A DNA stretch of 64,000 bases. It comes from Calliopsis andreniformis (Eukaryota; Arthropoda; Insecta; Hymenoptera; Andrenidae). The number at the start of each line of letters is the position of its first letter. The first letter of the stretch is position 1. Of the stretch, positions 55,889-64,000 are shown piece by piece. Both the position numbers and the translations under genes were made by a program. The notes below the pieces were generated by a model, which had not been told where the DNA came from, did no database searches, and saw only the letters and a program-made list of their open reading frames with translations. Location of the stretch: NCBI RefSeq assembly GCF_051401765.1, contig NW_027480542.1:1-64000 (forward strand), read 5' to 3'.

Positions 55889-57055
55889 ATGGAATCATTC
55901 AATATTCCTATAGCCAACAGATTTGGCATTTTTTCTGATTGTTTCAACTCTGATGATTCCCCGCTTGACACACCGGTCTGAAATCCATCTGTTGCACCCT
56001 CCACAAGTTGCTCTCAAGTAAACAATTCAAATGCTGATAAACAAAGCCTACCCACTGAAAAGCCTCCGCCCATTTATGTGCACGAAAATATCAATTTCAT
56101 AAAATTCATTGACGTTCTTGAAAAAAAATACGGCAAACACTTCACGGCCAAAAACTGTAACTCTAAATTAAGGATAAATTTCCAAAATGCTCAAGATTTC
56201 AACACGTTCAAAAAAACATGTACAGATGAAAACGTTGAATTTCATACTTATTCCCTGGGCTCAGAGAAAGTTCTCACAACGGTAGTCAAGGGACTTTTAA
56301 AATTCCCAACAGCTAGAATTCTCAATTCTATAAAAGAAGCTGGTTTGGAACCGTTGCAATGCACAGAACTCCCCCTAAACACCAAATATCCAATTTATAA
56401 AGTTACGTTCAAGACAGGTACTACGTTGGTGCAAGTTAATAAAATCAGATTCCTAGAAAACCTAAGAGTTTACTGGGAAAAGTATGATTCCCGTAAAGCA
56501 TTCATCCAATGTTTCAGATGTCAGGCCCACGGCCACACTTCAGCTAATTGTACTAAACAATTCAAATGTGTTAAATGTGCTGGTGCACGCGACACCAGAA
56601 CTTGCACTAAACCAAAGGACACTCCCGCCACTTGTGCAAATTGCAGGGGTCCCCACCCAGCAAACTACAGTAAATGCCCTGCGTTAACTGCATTTCTTGC
56701 AAAAAGGAACAGAGACACGCCATTCCAAAAAAATAACCTGCCTCCATCCGCACCTCAACAGATCTTCCCTACTCACAAGTACACTGAATCCAACATTAGA
56801 AACGCACAAACCTATGCTCAAGCTGGAGCTGCTAATCTACCCTCCACCACCAGAAATCACAATCTCCAACAAACACAAGGAAATCCTAATGATATGTTAG
56901 GAAATATTCACAATATAAACTCGTCCACCGACCTCAATATGTTCTTAACTATCCTGGAATTGATCCAAACCCATTACCTAAAATGTACCAACAATCTGGA
57001 GAGAGTAATAGCCACAATACTAATCATACAACAGCTTGACATTCAATATAAATAA
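55889..57055 (+). pseudogene. LINE-C ORF1, RNA-binding gag-like protein with one internal stop
   Basis: From ATG at 55889 (MESFNIPIANRF) the frame meets TGA at 55979-55981 after 30 codons. It then continues open through EKPPPIYVHENINFI to a stop at 57053-57055, about 388 codons in all. Landmarks: KPPPIYV near 56060, a PRE_C2HC-like domain (about 56090-56470), then three zinc knuckles: CFRCQAHGHTSANC, CVKCAGARDTRTC and CANCRGPHPANYSKC (56512-56685). A polar tail with a hydrophobic, helical end follows. The protein binds element RNA in a ribonucleoprotein particle. The KPPPIY motif lies downstream of the TGA, so a product starting later would still keep most domains. Confidence 0.88.
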
Positions 57056-59711
57056 ATTCCCTTCAAACTTCATCTTGTGGAACGCCACCAGCCTCAAACC
57101 AAAAATAGACGAATTCCAGCTCTTCTTAGAAACTAACAACATTGACGTTGCCCTCATCTCAGAAACTTGGCTACAAGCTCATGAACCATGTCGCATCAAA
57201 AACTATAACCTCTTCAGGGCTGATAGGCCCCCACCCTCTCCAGGACGAGGTGGAGTTGCCATCTGCATTCACTACTCTATACCTTATGAACAAGTTAATC
57301 AACCGATAACGCCAAACATAGAAACTGTCTTTATCAAAGTCAAGTCAAACCCCACTCTTATAGTTGGAGCAGGATATTCTCCTCCAAGAATAAAGTTTAC
57401 TCATGCTGACCTCGATGCCATCATCTCCCACACAAATGCCAAATATTTCTTAATTGGTGGAGACTTTAACGCCAAGCATCAGCTCTGGAACAATGCCTCA
57501 AGCAACAGAAATGGATCCTGCCTCAAGAAGCATGCGGAGAACAAAAATTACTACATCATCAATAGCAACACGTACACTCACAAGCAACCAGGCAAAACTC
57601 CGTCTAACATTGACATCTACCTCACAAATATCCAATACAGCTACAATTGCCGCACTATTGATGACCTCTCATCAAATCACCTTCCTGTATTCCTCGAAAT
57701 CTCCACTTCATCACAAAATTCATTTAGAAGACGCTCTGAAGTCACTGATTGGAAACTTTACAAATCCATCTGCAACATTTACAGCCTCAACCCAGACATT
57801 CGGACCAACGAGGAAATTGAAAGTGAAATCTCAAGACTCCAGAACAGGATAAACTCTGCCTATAAAAAAGCCACAACCGCTACCTCCAACCTTCTGCATA
57901 AAGGTATTGAGGACAATCAATTATCTCAGCTCATCAAGGACAGAAACAGGGCCAGGAGAAAATACCAGAAAACAGGTAACCCCTATTACAAGCTAGTGAA
58001 AAACTTGCTCACCTCAAACATTCAAAAGTTAATTCTCAAAATTAAGAACAACTCCTGGCAAAACAAACTAGCTAATATACAAAATAGTGATAACACCTTC
58101 TGGAAAGTTTACAAACTCACTGGACTAAAATCACAACCCATTCCCATCCTGAAATCCAGCAGTAGCCAACTAATCTACTCTGACAAGGACAAAGCTGAAC
58201 TACTTGCTCAACACTATAAACAGGTTCACGACAGAGCCCATAATCTACCATCCCCTCTTGACTCTGAAGTCTCCAATAATTACTCACACATAAAAAATCT
58301 CCAAACTGATCCGCACCCCCCTTCTCTTACTCCATTGGATATACACAATATCATCAAAAAACTCCCGAACAACAAGGCCCCTGGTCCTGACAAAATCACT
58401 GCACAAAAACTAAAGAATACTCCTCGGAAACTGCAAGTACAAATCTTTTACATAATCAGAAAAGCATTCCAAAACTGCTACTTCCCCATTGCCTGGAAAA
58501 CAGCAAAAGTAATTTCCATCAAGAAACCTAGCAAACCAAAACAAGATCCCAGCAGCTATCGTCCCATTAGTCTCCTAAATATCCTGGGCAAAGTTTTTGA
58601 AAAAATAATACTAAAACTACTCAATCAGCACATCAAGGAAAGGAGCATCCTTCCAAACCATCAATTTGGATTTAGGGAGCATCACTCCACCATTCATCAA
58701 CTACTAAGAGTTTCCGAAGAAATTACTGTTGAGTTAAACAAAAACAGATCTGTCCAAATGCTCCTACTAGACATAGAAAAGGCCTTTGACTCTGTCTGGC
58801 ATGCTGGATTAATTCACAAGCTCTACCTCCTTAAATTTCCTCTGATCATCATCAAGCTCATCGCAAGTTATCTTTCCGACAGGCACTTCTTTACCTCAAT
58901 CAACGGTACACAATCAGAATCTTTTCCCATCACTGCAGGCGTCCCCCAAGGCTCGATACTTGGACCCGTATTATTTATCATATACATATACGATCTTCCG
59001 GTAGACAATAACACTCAACTCACCATCTACGCAGACGACACAGCTATTTATGCTTCTTCCTGGAAATTTTTTCAAGCCACCAAATACCTGCAACAACACA
59101 TACATAAACTCATGCAATACTATCGAACTTGGAAAATAAAAATCAACGTCTCAAAAACAGAAGCCATCTGCTTTTCCAGAAAACGTCATAAACCTACTGT
59201 TAATGTAATTATTTCGGGAGAACCCATCAATTGGAAACCACAAGTTAAATACCTCGGAATCATCTTTGACAGCAAGCTCACTTGGGGACCTGCAATCACA
59301 AAAAGAGCCACACTTGCGTACCCCGCACTAAAAAGGCTTTACCCGTTAATTTGTTCCAGCAGCGCTCTTAACAAAAGGATCAAAATTGTTCTGTACTTAA
59401 CATGCATCAGACCTATAATCACTTACGGTCATCAAGCCTGGTGTATTGCTGCCACCACACACTTGCAAAAACCACAAACCATTCAAAACAAATTCCTCAG
59501 AATTATCCTAAATAAAGAGCCTGACACGCCCATTGATAACCTTCATACCGATGCGGGTATTCCGAAAATCACCAGCTTCATCTTGGATTCTATCAAAAAA
59601 TCCTGCTCCACTCAGCATGAAAATCCCCTGATCAACAGAATAGGAAAACTCAACATCCAAGAAATCCCTCTTAAAATGGTGAAAAAAATACCCGCAATGC
59701 TAATTCAATAA
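57036..59711 (+). CDS. LINE-C ORF2: endonuclease and reverse transcriptase (891 codons)
   Basis: The frame is open without interruption. The endonuclease has ILWNATSLKPKIDEF, DVALISETWL, GAGYSPPRI, IGGDFNAKHQLWN (57452-57485) and SSNHLPVFLEI. RT has LPNNKAPGPDKITAQKL, YRPISLLNILGKVFEKII, QFGFREHHSTIHQLLR, LLLDIEKAFDSVWHAGL, GVPQGSILGPVLFIIYIYDL, catalytic YADD (59028-59039) and VKYLGIIFDSKLTW. RNase H is absent, as in jockey-type ORF2. No ATG occurs between the upstream in-frame stop (57021) and the conserved start; the first possible codon is TTG at 57036, overlapping the end of ORF1. Translation may have relied on reinitiation at an ATG since lost. All catalytic residues look intact. Confidence 0.93.
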   Translation: MTFNINKFPSNFILWNATSLKPKIDEFQLFLETNNIDVALISETWLQAHEPCRIKNYNLFRADRPPPSPGRGGVAICIHYSIPYEQVNQPITPNIETVFIKVKSNPTLIVGAGYSPPRIKFTHADLDAIISHTNAKYFLIGGDFNAKHQLWNNASSNRNGSCLKKHAENKNYYIINSNTYTHKQPGKTPSNIDIYLTNIQYSYNCRTIDDLSSNHLPVFLEISTSSQNSFRRRSEVTDWKLYKSICNIYSLNPDIRTNEEIESEISRLQNRINSAYKKATTATSNLLHKGIEDNQLSQLIKDRNRARRKYQKTGNPYYKLVKNLLTSNIQKLILKIKNNSWQNKLANIQNSDNTFWKVYKLTGLKSQPIPILKSSSSQLIYSDKDKAELLAQHYKQVHDRAHNLPSPLDSEVSNNYSHIKNLQTDPHPPSLTPLDIHNIIKKLPNNKAPGPDKITAQKLKNTPRKLQVQIFYIIRKAFQNCYFPIAWKTAKVISIKKPSKPKQDPSSYRPISLLNILGKVFEKIILKLLNQHIKERSILPNHQFGFREHHSTIHQLLRVSEEITVELNKNRSVQMLLLDIEKAFDSVWHAGLIHKLYLLKFPLIIIKLIASYLSDRHFFTSINGTQSESFPITAGVPQGSILGPVLFIIYIYDLPVDNNTQLTIYADDTAIYASSWKFFQATKYLQQHIHKLMQYYRTWKIKINVSKTEAICFSRKRHKPTVNVIISGEPINWKPQVKYLGIIFDSKLTWGPAITKRATLAYPALKRLYPLICSSSALNKRIKIVLYLTCIRPIITYGHQAWCIAATTHLQKPQTIQNKFLRIILNKEPDTPIDNLHTDAGIPKITSFILDSIKKSCSTQHENPLINRIGKLNIQEIPLKMVKKIPAMLIQ

Positions 59712-59943
59712 CTAATACACGTTATATTTCTTACATGATCTACAGGGTTTTTTGAAAGCTTTCCCTGTTCTACCACACTCCCCAAATTAAATCCCAACTT
59801 AGCACGTATTATAATGGCACCTTTACACAACACATGGTAAATACAGGTTAAATGGATTTTCTTCCACAGGCACTGTATTACACTCACTCAAGAGAAGCCT
59901 ACAAAAAAAAAAAAAAAAAAAAAAAAAAAGCCAGGCAGCAGAG

Positions 59944-59998
59944 CATTCAGCACGTAGGAGCAGCTCCACTACTGAGCAGAACTCTACTCGTTGTTACA
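59944..59998 (+). repeat. LTR-1b, right part
   Basis: Continues the LTR interrupted at 55535 and ends ACTCGTTGTTACA. Just beyond it, Pao-B coding sequence resumes for about 17 codons. Confidence 0.65.
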
Positions 59999-61208
59999 AA
60001 CAACTCAGCTAAGCATAAACATTACAGACAATTGTCCGGTAATAGTTAAAAATCGAAAATTCTAGAGAAAAAGTCAACACCCAAGGGCAAACTGTCTCTC
60101 GGCAGAGTACACAACTCAAGGGACGCTTCCGGCCTGTACAAGCAGTGATGCCAGAATCGTGGGCGCTGGGCGCGCGACGGTTCCCTTACTATGACCTACC
60201 GGCGTCCCCCACTTTGCTTCCATCGATGCGCACAAAAGCTACGCGTCCCCTGTACGTGTGCAGTTCACGTTACTCGTTGCTTTCAGGCAATGTTCCATGT
60301 TTCACGTTGCCAGAGGCGAAAGCTCGAGCAGAGGCACAGAGGAAGGCAAAATGAATCGCCGATCGCCGTCGCCGTCGTCGGTCGCTAACGTGAACGGCGA
60401 CTCGCGACTAGGCGACACTCTTCAAATCCCAATACTGCAGATTTTAATTAACCCATAATTTTACGTTATGACTTCACGATAAAGTGAAGTACTACACATT
60501 ATACATAGTCTGACACTTTCATTGCTAAGGGGTTACTACGTCCTTGGCGTCAAAAAATTGATGATTTTTGGGAATTTTTTAAGGGGGGAGTGAAATAAAT
60601 CGAAAATGTTATTATTGTGTCTTATTTTCGGAACCTTTATTTAAATAAAAAAAGTTTTTTCGCAGACATTTTCCCTATTTTACCTCTATTTTCTGTGGCT
60701 GCAGTAATCTCTGTACCAAAAACGACGACTCCTAATCAATACAATATTTGCCTACTAAAAAGGCACACAGTAATAAAATATGGACGACGATGTTATAAAA
60801 TGGTATTTTAACAATAGTCCATTGAGCCAAGATTTGGAATTTAGCAGAAATTATGAAAATTGTGCTATTTTGTAGGAAAGAATCAATTTTTTGTTTGAAA
60901 TTTCAACTTTGAAATAGGAAGAAAAATATCGATAATGATAAATTGTAAAAACGCATTTAAAGCGCGCGCTGTCAACAGCGTTACGTTTCCACGCAACCGC
61001 CTAAAACAAAAGAACGTTGATTTGAGCGGGAATAGATGCTACGCGCGTCAGTATTGACATTGGTCATTTAAAGCCCGCGTCCGCGACACGTTTACCCTGA
61101 CGTAAACAGCGTGTGTAGTTTTTATATATAATAGAATAGTGCGAGTGCGTGTAAGTGGTTCCGGAGGACTAAACATTCAACTAAAGAGGAATTGCAACTG
61201 CTTCAACG
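59999..61208. other. Pao-B remnant, then noncoding DNA and hAT-A upstream region
   Basis: Up to about 60048 a few Pao-B RNase H codons remain. From 60050 to 60450 the DNA is GC-richer with short frames lacking domains. From 60530 to 60950 it is AT-rich. A TATATATAATA string near 61123, with CpG-rich sequence before it, precedes the hAT-A ATG and could be its promoter. Confidence 0.4.
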
Positions 61209-63257
61209 ATGGATTCTGGACCAGCTACAAGGTACAAAAAAAGATTCCAGCAACATTGGTTTGATGCTGACGACTCGTTAAAATTTTGGTTGCAAACTAT
61301 TTCCACGGACGAGTCAAAATGCTTCTGCAAAGCCTACAACAAAGTCTTCGATTGCGGACTTTCAGAAATACGCAGGCACTCGTTTACACAGGTGCATATT
61401 AAAAATATGCAGCAAATGTGTAGTAATAATACTGGAGGTATCGGTTCTACCACAACCGGAAAAGAACCGTTACCAACAGAAAACCAAACCGAGGAGTTCG
61501 TCGCGTCCTCTTCTTCATCGACACTCGATGAAAAAATAAAAATAGCGGAGATAAAATATGCCGCTTTTTTCGCTGAACATAATGTTCCCCTTTCGGTCGC
61601 GTCTGATTTTCTTCATCTCATGCAAGACATAGGCAAGGAGCCTAAAGTGTTACAAGGCATAAAAATCAGTCGCAGTAAATGTAGCAAAGTTATTGCCAAT
61701 GTTTTAGGCGTTCGCGAAAGGGAACGCATTATTGACAATGTACGCCATACTAAATTTTCAGTTTACGAGGATGAAACCTCAGATTCGACAAACGATAAAT
61801 GGCTCACCCTAGCAGTTAAGTATGTTGAACCACGTCGTTTGTCAATTAGAACCGAATTGTTACAATTAATTCATCTGGATGCCAGCGATTGTTCAGCAGA
61901 AAAGATTTTCAAATCTTAGCAGCCCTTAGTTGTGACAATGCTTCGGTAATGACGGGTAGATATTCTTCATTCAAGTCCAAGTTACTTGAAAAACATCCAA
62001 ATGCCGTAACATTGCCATGTGTATTCCATTCTGTAGCATTGGCAGCAAGTACTGCTTATGCTACTATTCCCGACGAATGTGACAAATTGCTCCGAGGCGT
62101 CGCTTCTTATATAAACAGCAGCCCTAAACGAGCTGCTATTTTACGTCAATTCCAGGAGAGCTTCGAGAAGTCTCCTGTAAAAGTTCTCAAATTCTCTGAT
62201 ACACGTTGGATCGCAAGGCACCAATGTGTTCAGAGATTTTTATTTATCTGGGACGATTTAGTCCGATTTTTCTCGAAGCAAAAATTTTCTGAAAAGTCGA
62301 AAGCTGCTACAGAATTTCTGTCTTCTCTTAGCAGATATGACATTAAAGGGTATTTCTATTTTATGGAATTTACCCTCAATATTCTAAATTCTTTTAATGC
62401 CTCGTTCCAAAAAAGCGAAACAATGGTTCAGGAGTTACAGCCCTTTTCAGTCAGGCTACTCCTATTTTTTTTAAATAAATTTTTAAAGCCGGCTCTTCTA
62501 AGGCACATTGATTTAATTAGACAGGTCGATTTTTCTTTACCTTGCAACCAAGGTGAACCTTGGTCCCGAGTGCACAGATTTTTTGGAAGAGGCAACTCAA
62601 AATGGAATGTCGGAAGTTGAGGTACGCTCCTTCCGGGAAAATTGTTTACGGTTTTACGTTACCGTAAGTAATGAAATTCGGAATCGTCTTCCTCATGACG
62701 ATATTTTTCTTAAACAGTTGACTGTTTTTAAATCAGTCAATGCTTTGTTCAGCAGCGACAGAGTTTCCACTTTTGCTGATGTTGCTGCTGTTGCTCGACA
62801 ATTCGGAGTTTCTAGTACCGATGAACTACAAAACGAATTGAACCTTTTGTATAACGGCACAAAGCAAGCCCAAAAAGATGACTGGGCAAAAATGATCTTC
62901 GACGACATGTGGGCAGACATTTGCAAATTAGAAACTCCCGAAAACATATCTCTCTTTCCGTACCTCAAATCTCTAGTAAACACAGTCAGATGTCTGCCCC
63001 ACTCTAATGCAACTGCGGAACGAATATTTTCTATGCTGCCCGATATTAAATCAAAAAAAAGAAATAAAATAGGAGCCAATCTCCTAGATTCAATCTGTGT
63101 GGTGCGCACATCCTTAAAAGCTAGGCATGAGACTAGTCGCACCATGTCTGTCGATGACCGACATCTAGAGCTCATGTCAGGGCAGCATTTGTACAAAAAT
63201 TTGACGCGTTTAGAGACCTTTAAACAGTTGACTCTAAACGCTGTCGAAAATAGATAA
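61209..63257 (+). pseudogene. hAT-A transposase with two compensating frameshifts
   Basis: From ATG at 61209: a BED-like finger (KCFCKAYNK ... RHSFTQVHIKN) whose second zinc-binding Cys reads Tyr, then KIKIAEIKYAAFFAEHNVPL and KFSVYEDETSDSTNDKWLTL (the region of the first catalytic Asp). A shift at about 61900-61915 moves to the next frame, which reads LSCDNASVMTGRYSSFKSKLL and HSVALAAS, then VLKFSDTRWIARHQCVQRFL. A second shift near 62570-62600 restores the original frame, followed by the hAT C-terminal dimerisation domain (SLVNTVRCLPHSNATAERIFSML) and a stop at 63255-63257. The total of about 680 codons is near full length. Terminal repeats and the 8-bp duplication were not located. Confidence 0.9.
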
Positions 63258-63464
63258 TTCATCTTTCTGTGTGTACCATTGATGGACGGAATTCGAAGTT
63301 TTTAAACAGTTGTAATTCCCAGAAACATGGTCCTCCGTATCACAGATCTGTCACCTATCCTTTCATCAGAAAAATTTCAAAAAGGTAACTTATTACAATT
63401 ATATTTATAATTTGTTTTAATGTATCAGAATTACAATTTTAATTGTGTTTGTTTTTTTTATGCA

Positions 63465-63525
63465 TGAACCGCCCATTTGTCACATCGATAAACTGTATTT
63501 TTCGATTTGACAAATGAGCGGTTTA
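63465..63525. repeat. Short hairpin element
   Basis: TGAACCGCCCATTTGTCACA at the left and its inverted partner (TTTGACAAATGAGCGGTTTA) at the right pair over about 23 bp with two mismatches around a 15-nt loop. It is MITE-like or a terminator-like fold. Confidence 0.7.
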
Positions 63526-64000
63526 TTTCTAGTGCTACAACGGAGAAAGGACTGAACAACGTGCACGAATCAGTTAAAGGAGTTTTAGGTAAATTACAGA
63601 ATATTTAAAAAAAGTTTATTGTAACGTTAATATTTGTTATTATGTTATTAAAATTTTGATTATGATTTCAATTATTTATTTCTCTCTTCTTATAGGCGAT
63701 TAAACAAGGTATAGTTTTCGGAGACAGCAATATTCATTCTCAAATTAGGACTCCGGAACATTAAAAAAAAAAGATAAGTTTATAGTAGCATTAATACTTT
63801 GTTCTATAGTTTTATTGCAAACAAGATTTTAATTGTGTATATTTTTTCTTTATATGTATGTAGAGCAACAGAAGTGGTTTTGGCAACGTGAGTGAATCAG
63901 TTGAAGTTTTTAGTAATCCAAGGATTTTCTCTCGAAACTTGAACGTCAAATGATATAAAATTAAGAAAAAAAAAAGGTAAGTTAATGGAAATGTAGTATT
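63526..64000 (+). other. Noncoding DNA with periodic exon-like blocks
   Basis: Donor-like GGTAA/GATAAG strings after A-rich tracts occur at about 63382, 63589, 63772 and 63975. Acceptor-like pyrimidine-AG strings occur at about 63680-63697 and 63845-63863. Blocks near 63556 and 63883 share CAACGTGnnnGAATCAGTT. No continuous reading frame is found. It may be diverged tandem units. Confidence 0.3.

Larger units (their letters stand above)
55536..59930 (+). mobile_element. LINE-C, near-intact jockey-like non-LTR retrotransposon
   Basis: The element is flanked by a perfect 13-bp target duplication (CCAGGCAGCAGAG at 55523-55535 and 59931-59943) and ends in a 27-base A-tail (59903-59929). ORF1 and ORF2 overlap by 20 nt. 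The total length of about 4.4 kb with a 350-bp leader fits a full-length jockey-clade LINE. It is inserted within LTR-1b, which is within Pao-B. Only an in-frame TGA in ORF1 and the lack of an ATG for ORF2 mark it as damaged, so it is the youngest large insertion visible. Confidence 0.93.

Noticed and set aside
1..64000. CRISPR arrays, bacterial operons, riboswitches or phage genes
   Set aside because: None seen; the content is eukaryotic transposable elements and there are no regular spacer-repeat arrays.

Overview
This window looks like a transposon-dense, intergenic or heterochromatin-like stretch of an animal genome, most likely an insect. The insect reading rests on the mix of elements: Transib, piggyBac, Tc1-like and hAT DNA transposons, BEL/Pao, Ty3/gypsy and Ty1/copia LTR elements, and jockey-like and LOA/I/R1-like LINEs, in an AT-rich background with no prokaryotic-style genes. 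A hymenopteran such as an ant is my guess, not a demonstrated fact. I recognise no host protein-coding gene, rRNA, tRNA gene or CRISPR array. Nearly every long open frame belongs to a transposable element, and nearly all are broken.

Layout. 1-6.4 kb: a LINE of the LOA/I/R1 group (gag-like ORF1, endonuclease, reverse transcriptase, RNase H, terminal zinc knuckle) split by an 851-bp solo LTR. 6.4-10.2 kb: purine-rich and unassigned DNA. 10.2-10.6 kb: a piggyBac transposase fragment. 10.6-13.9 kb: an old AT-rich LINE. 13.9-18.9 kb: noncoding DNA with diverged short repeats. 19.2-28.2 kb: a Ty3/gypsy pol on the minus strand, then a plus-strand gypsy element (21058-25343), then a minus-strand copia pol. 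The two LTRs of the plus-strand gypsy do not match each other and its two flanks are different host elements. 28.5-32.3 kb: an LTR fragment, a hairpin carrying a hammerhead-ribozyme-like core, and a fold-back element whose ends are built of about 16-bp subrepeats. 32.5-37.1 kb: a large imperfect inverted repeat, one arm of which holds a solo gypsy LTR. 37-42.5 kb: noncoding DNA with small hairpins, a CpG-rich E-box segment and a mobile GC-rich module. 42.6-47.0 kb: a minus-strand BEL/Pao pol holding a Transib transposon and, at its upstream end, a 1.14-kb solo LTR. 47.3-50.1 kb: a Tc1-like transposase and a hAT fragment split by a 1.2-kb GC-rich insert. 51.3-53.5 kb: a jockey-like LINE with a small solo LTR inside ORF1. 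53.6-60.0 kb: BEL/Pao pol, then an LTR, then a 4.4-kb near-intact jockey-like LINE with a 13-bp target duplication, nested like Russian dolls. 61.2-63.3 kb: a hAT transposase with two compensating frameshifts. 63.3-64 kb: noncoding DNA with periodic motifs.

The most striking item is the Transib at 43552-45348. Its termini read as recombination-signal-like sequences: the heptamer CACAGTG with a nonamer AAAAAAATC at 12 bp on one end and 22 bp on the other. It has a 5-bp CGCCG target duplication and a remnant of the RAG1-related transposase C-terminus. Target-site duplications and unoccupied-site comparisons inside the window let several insertions be ordered in time.
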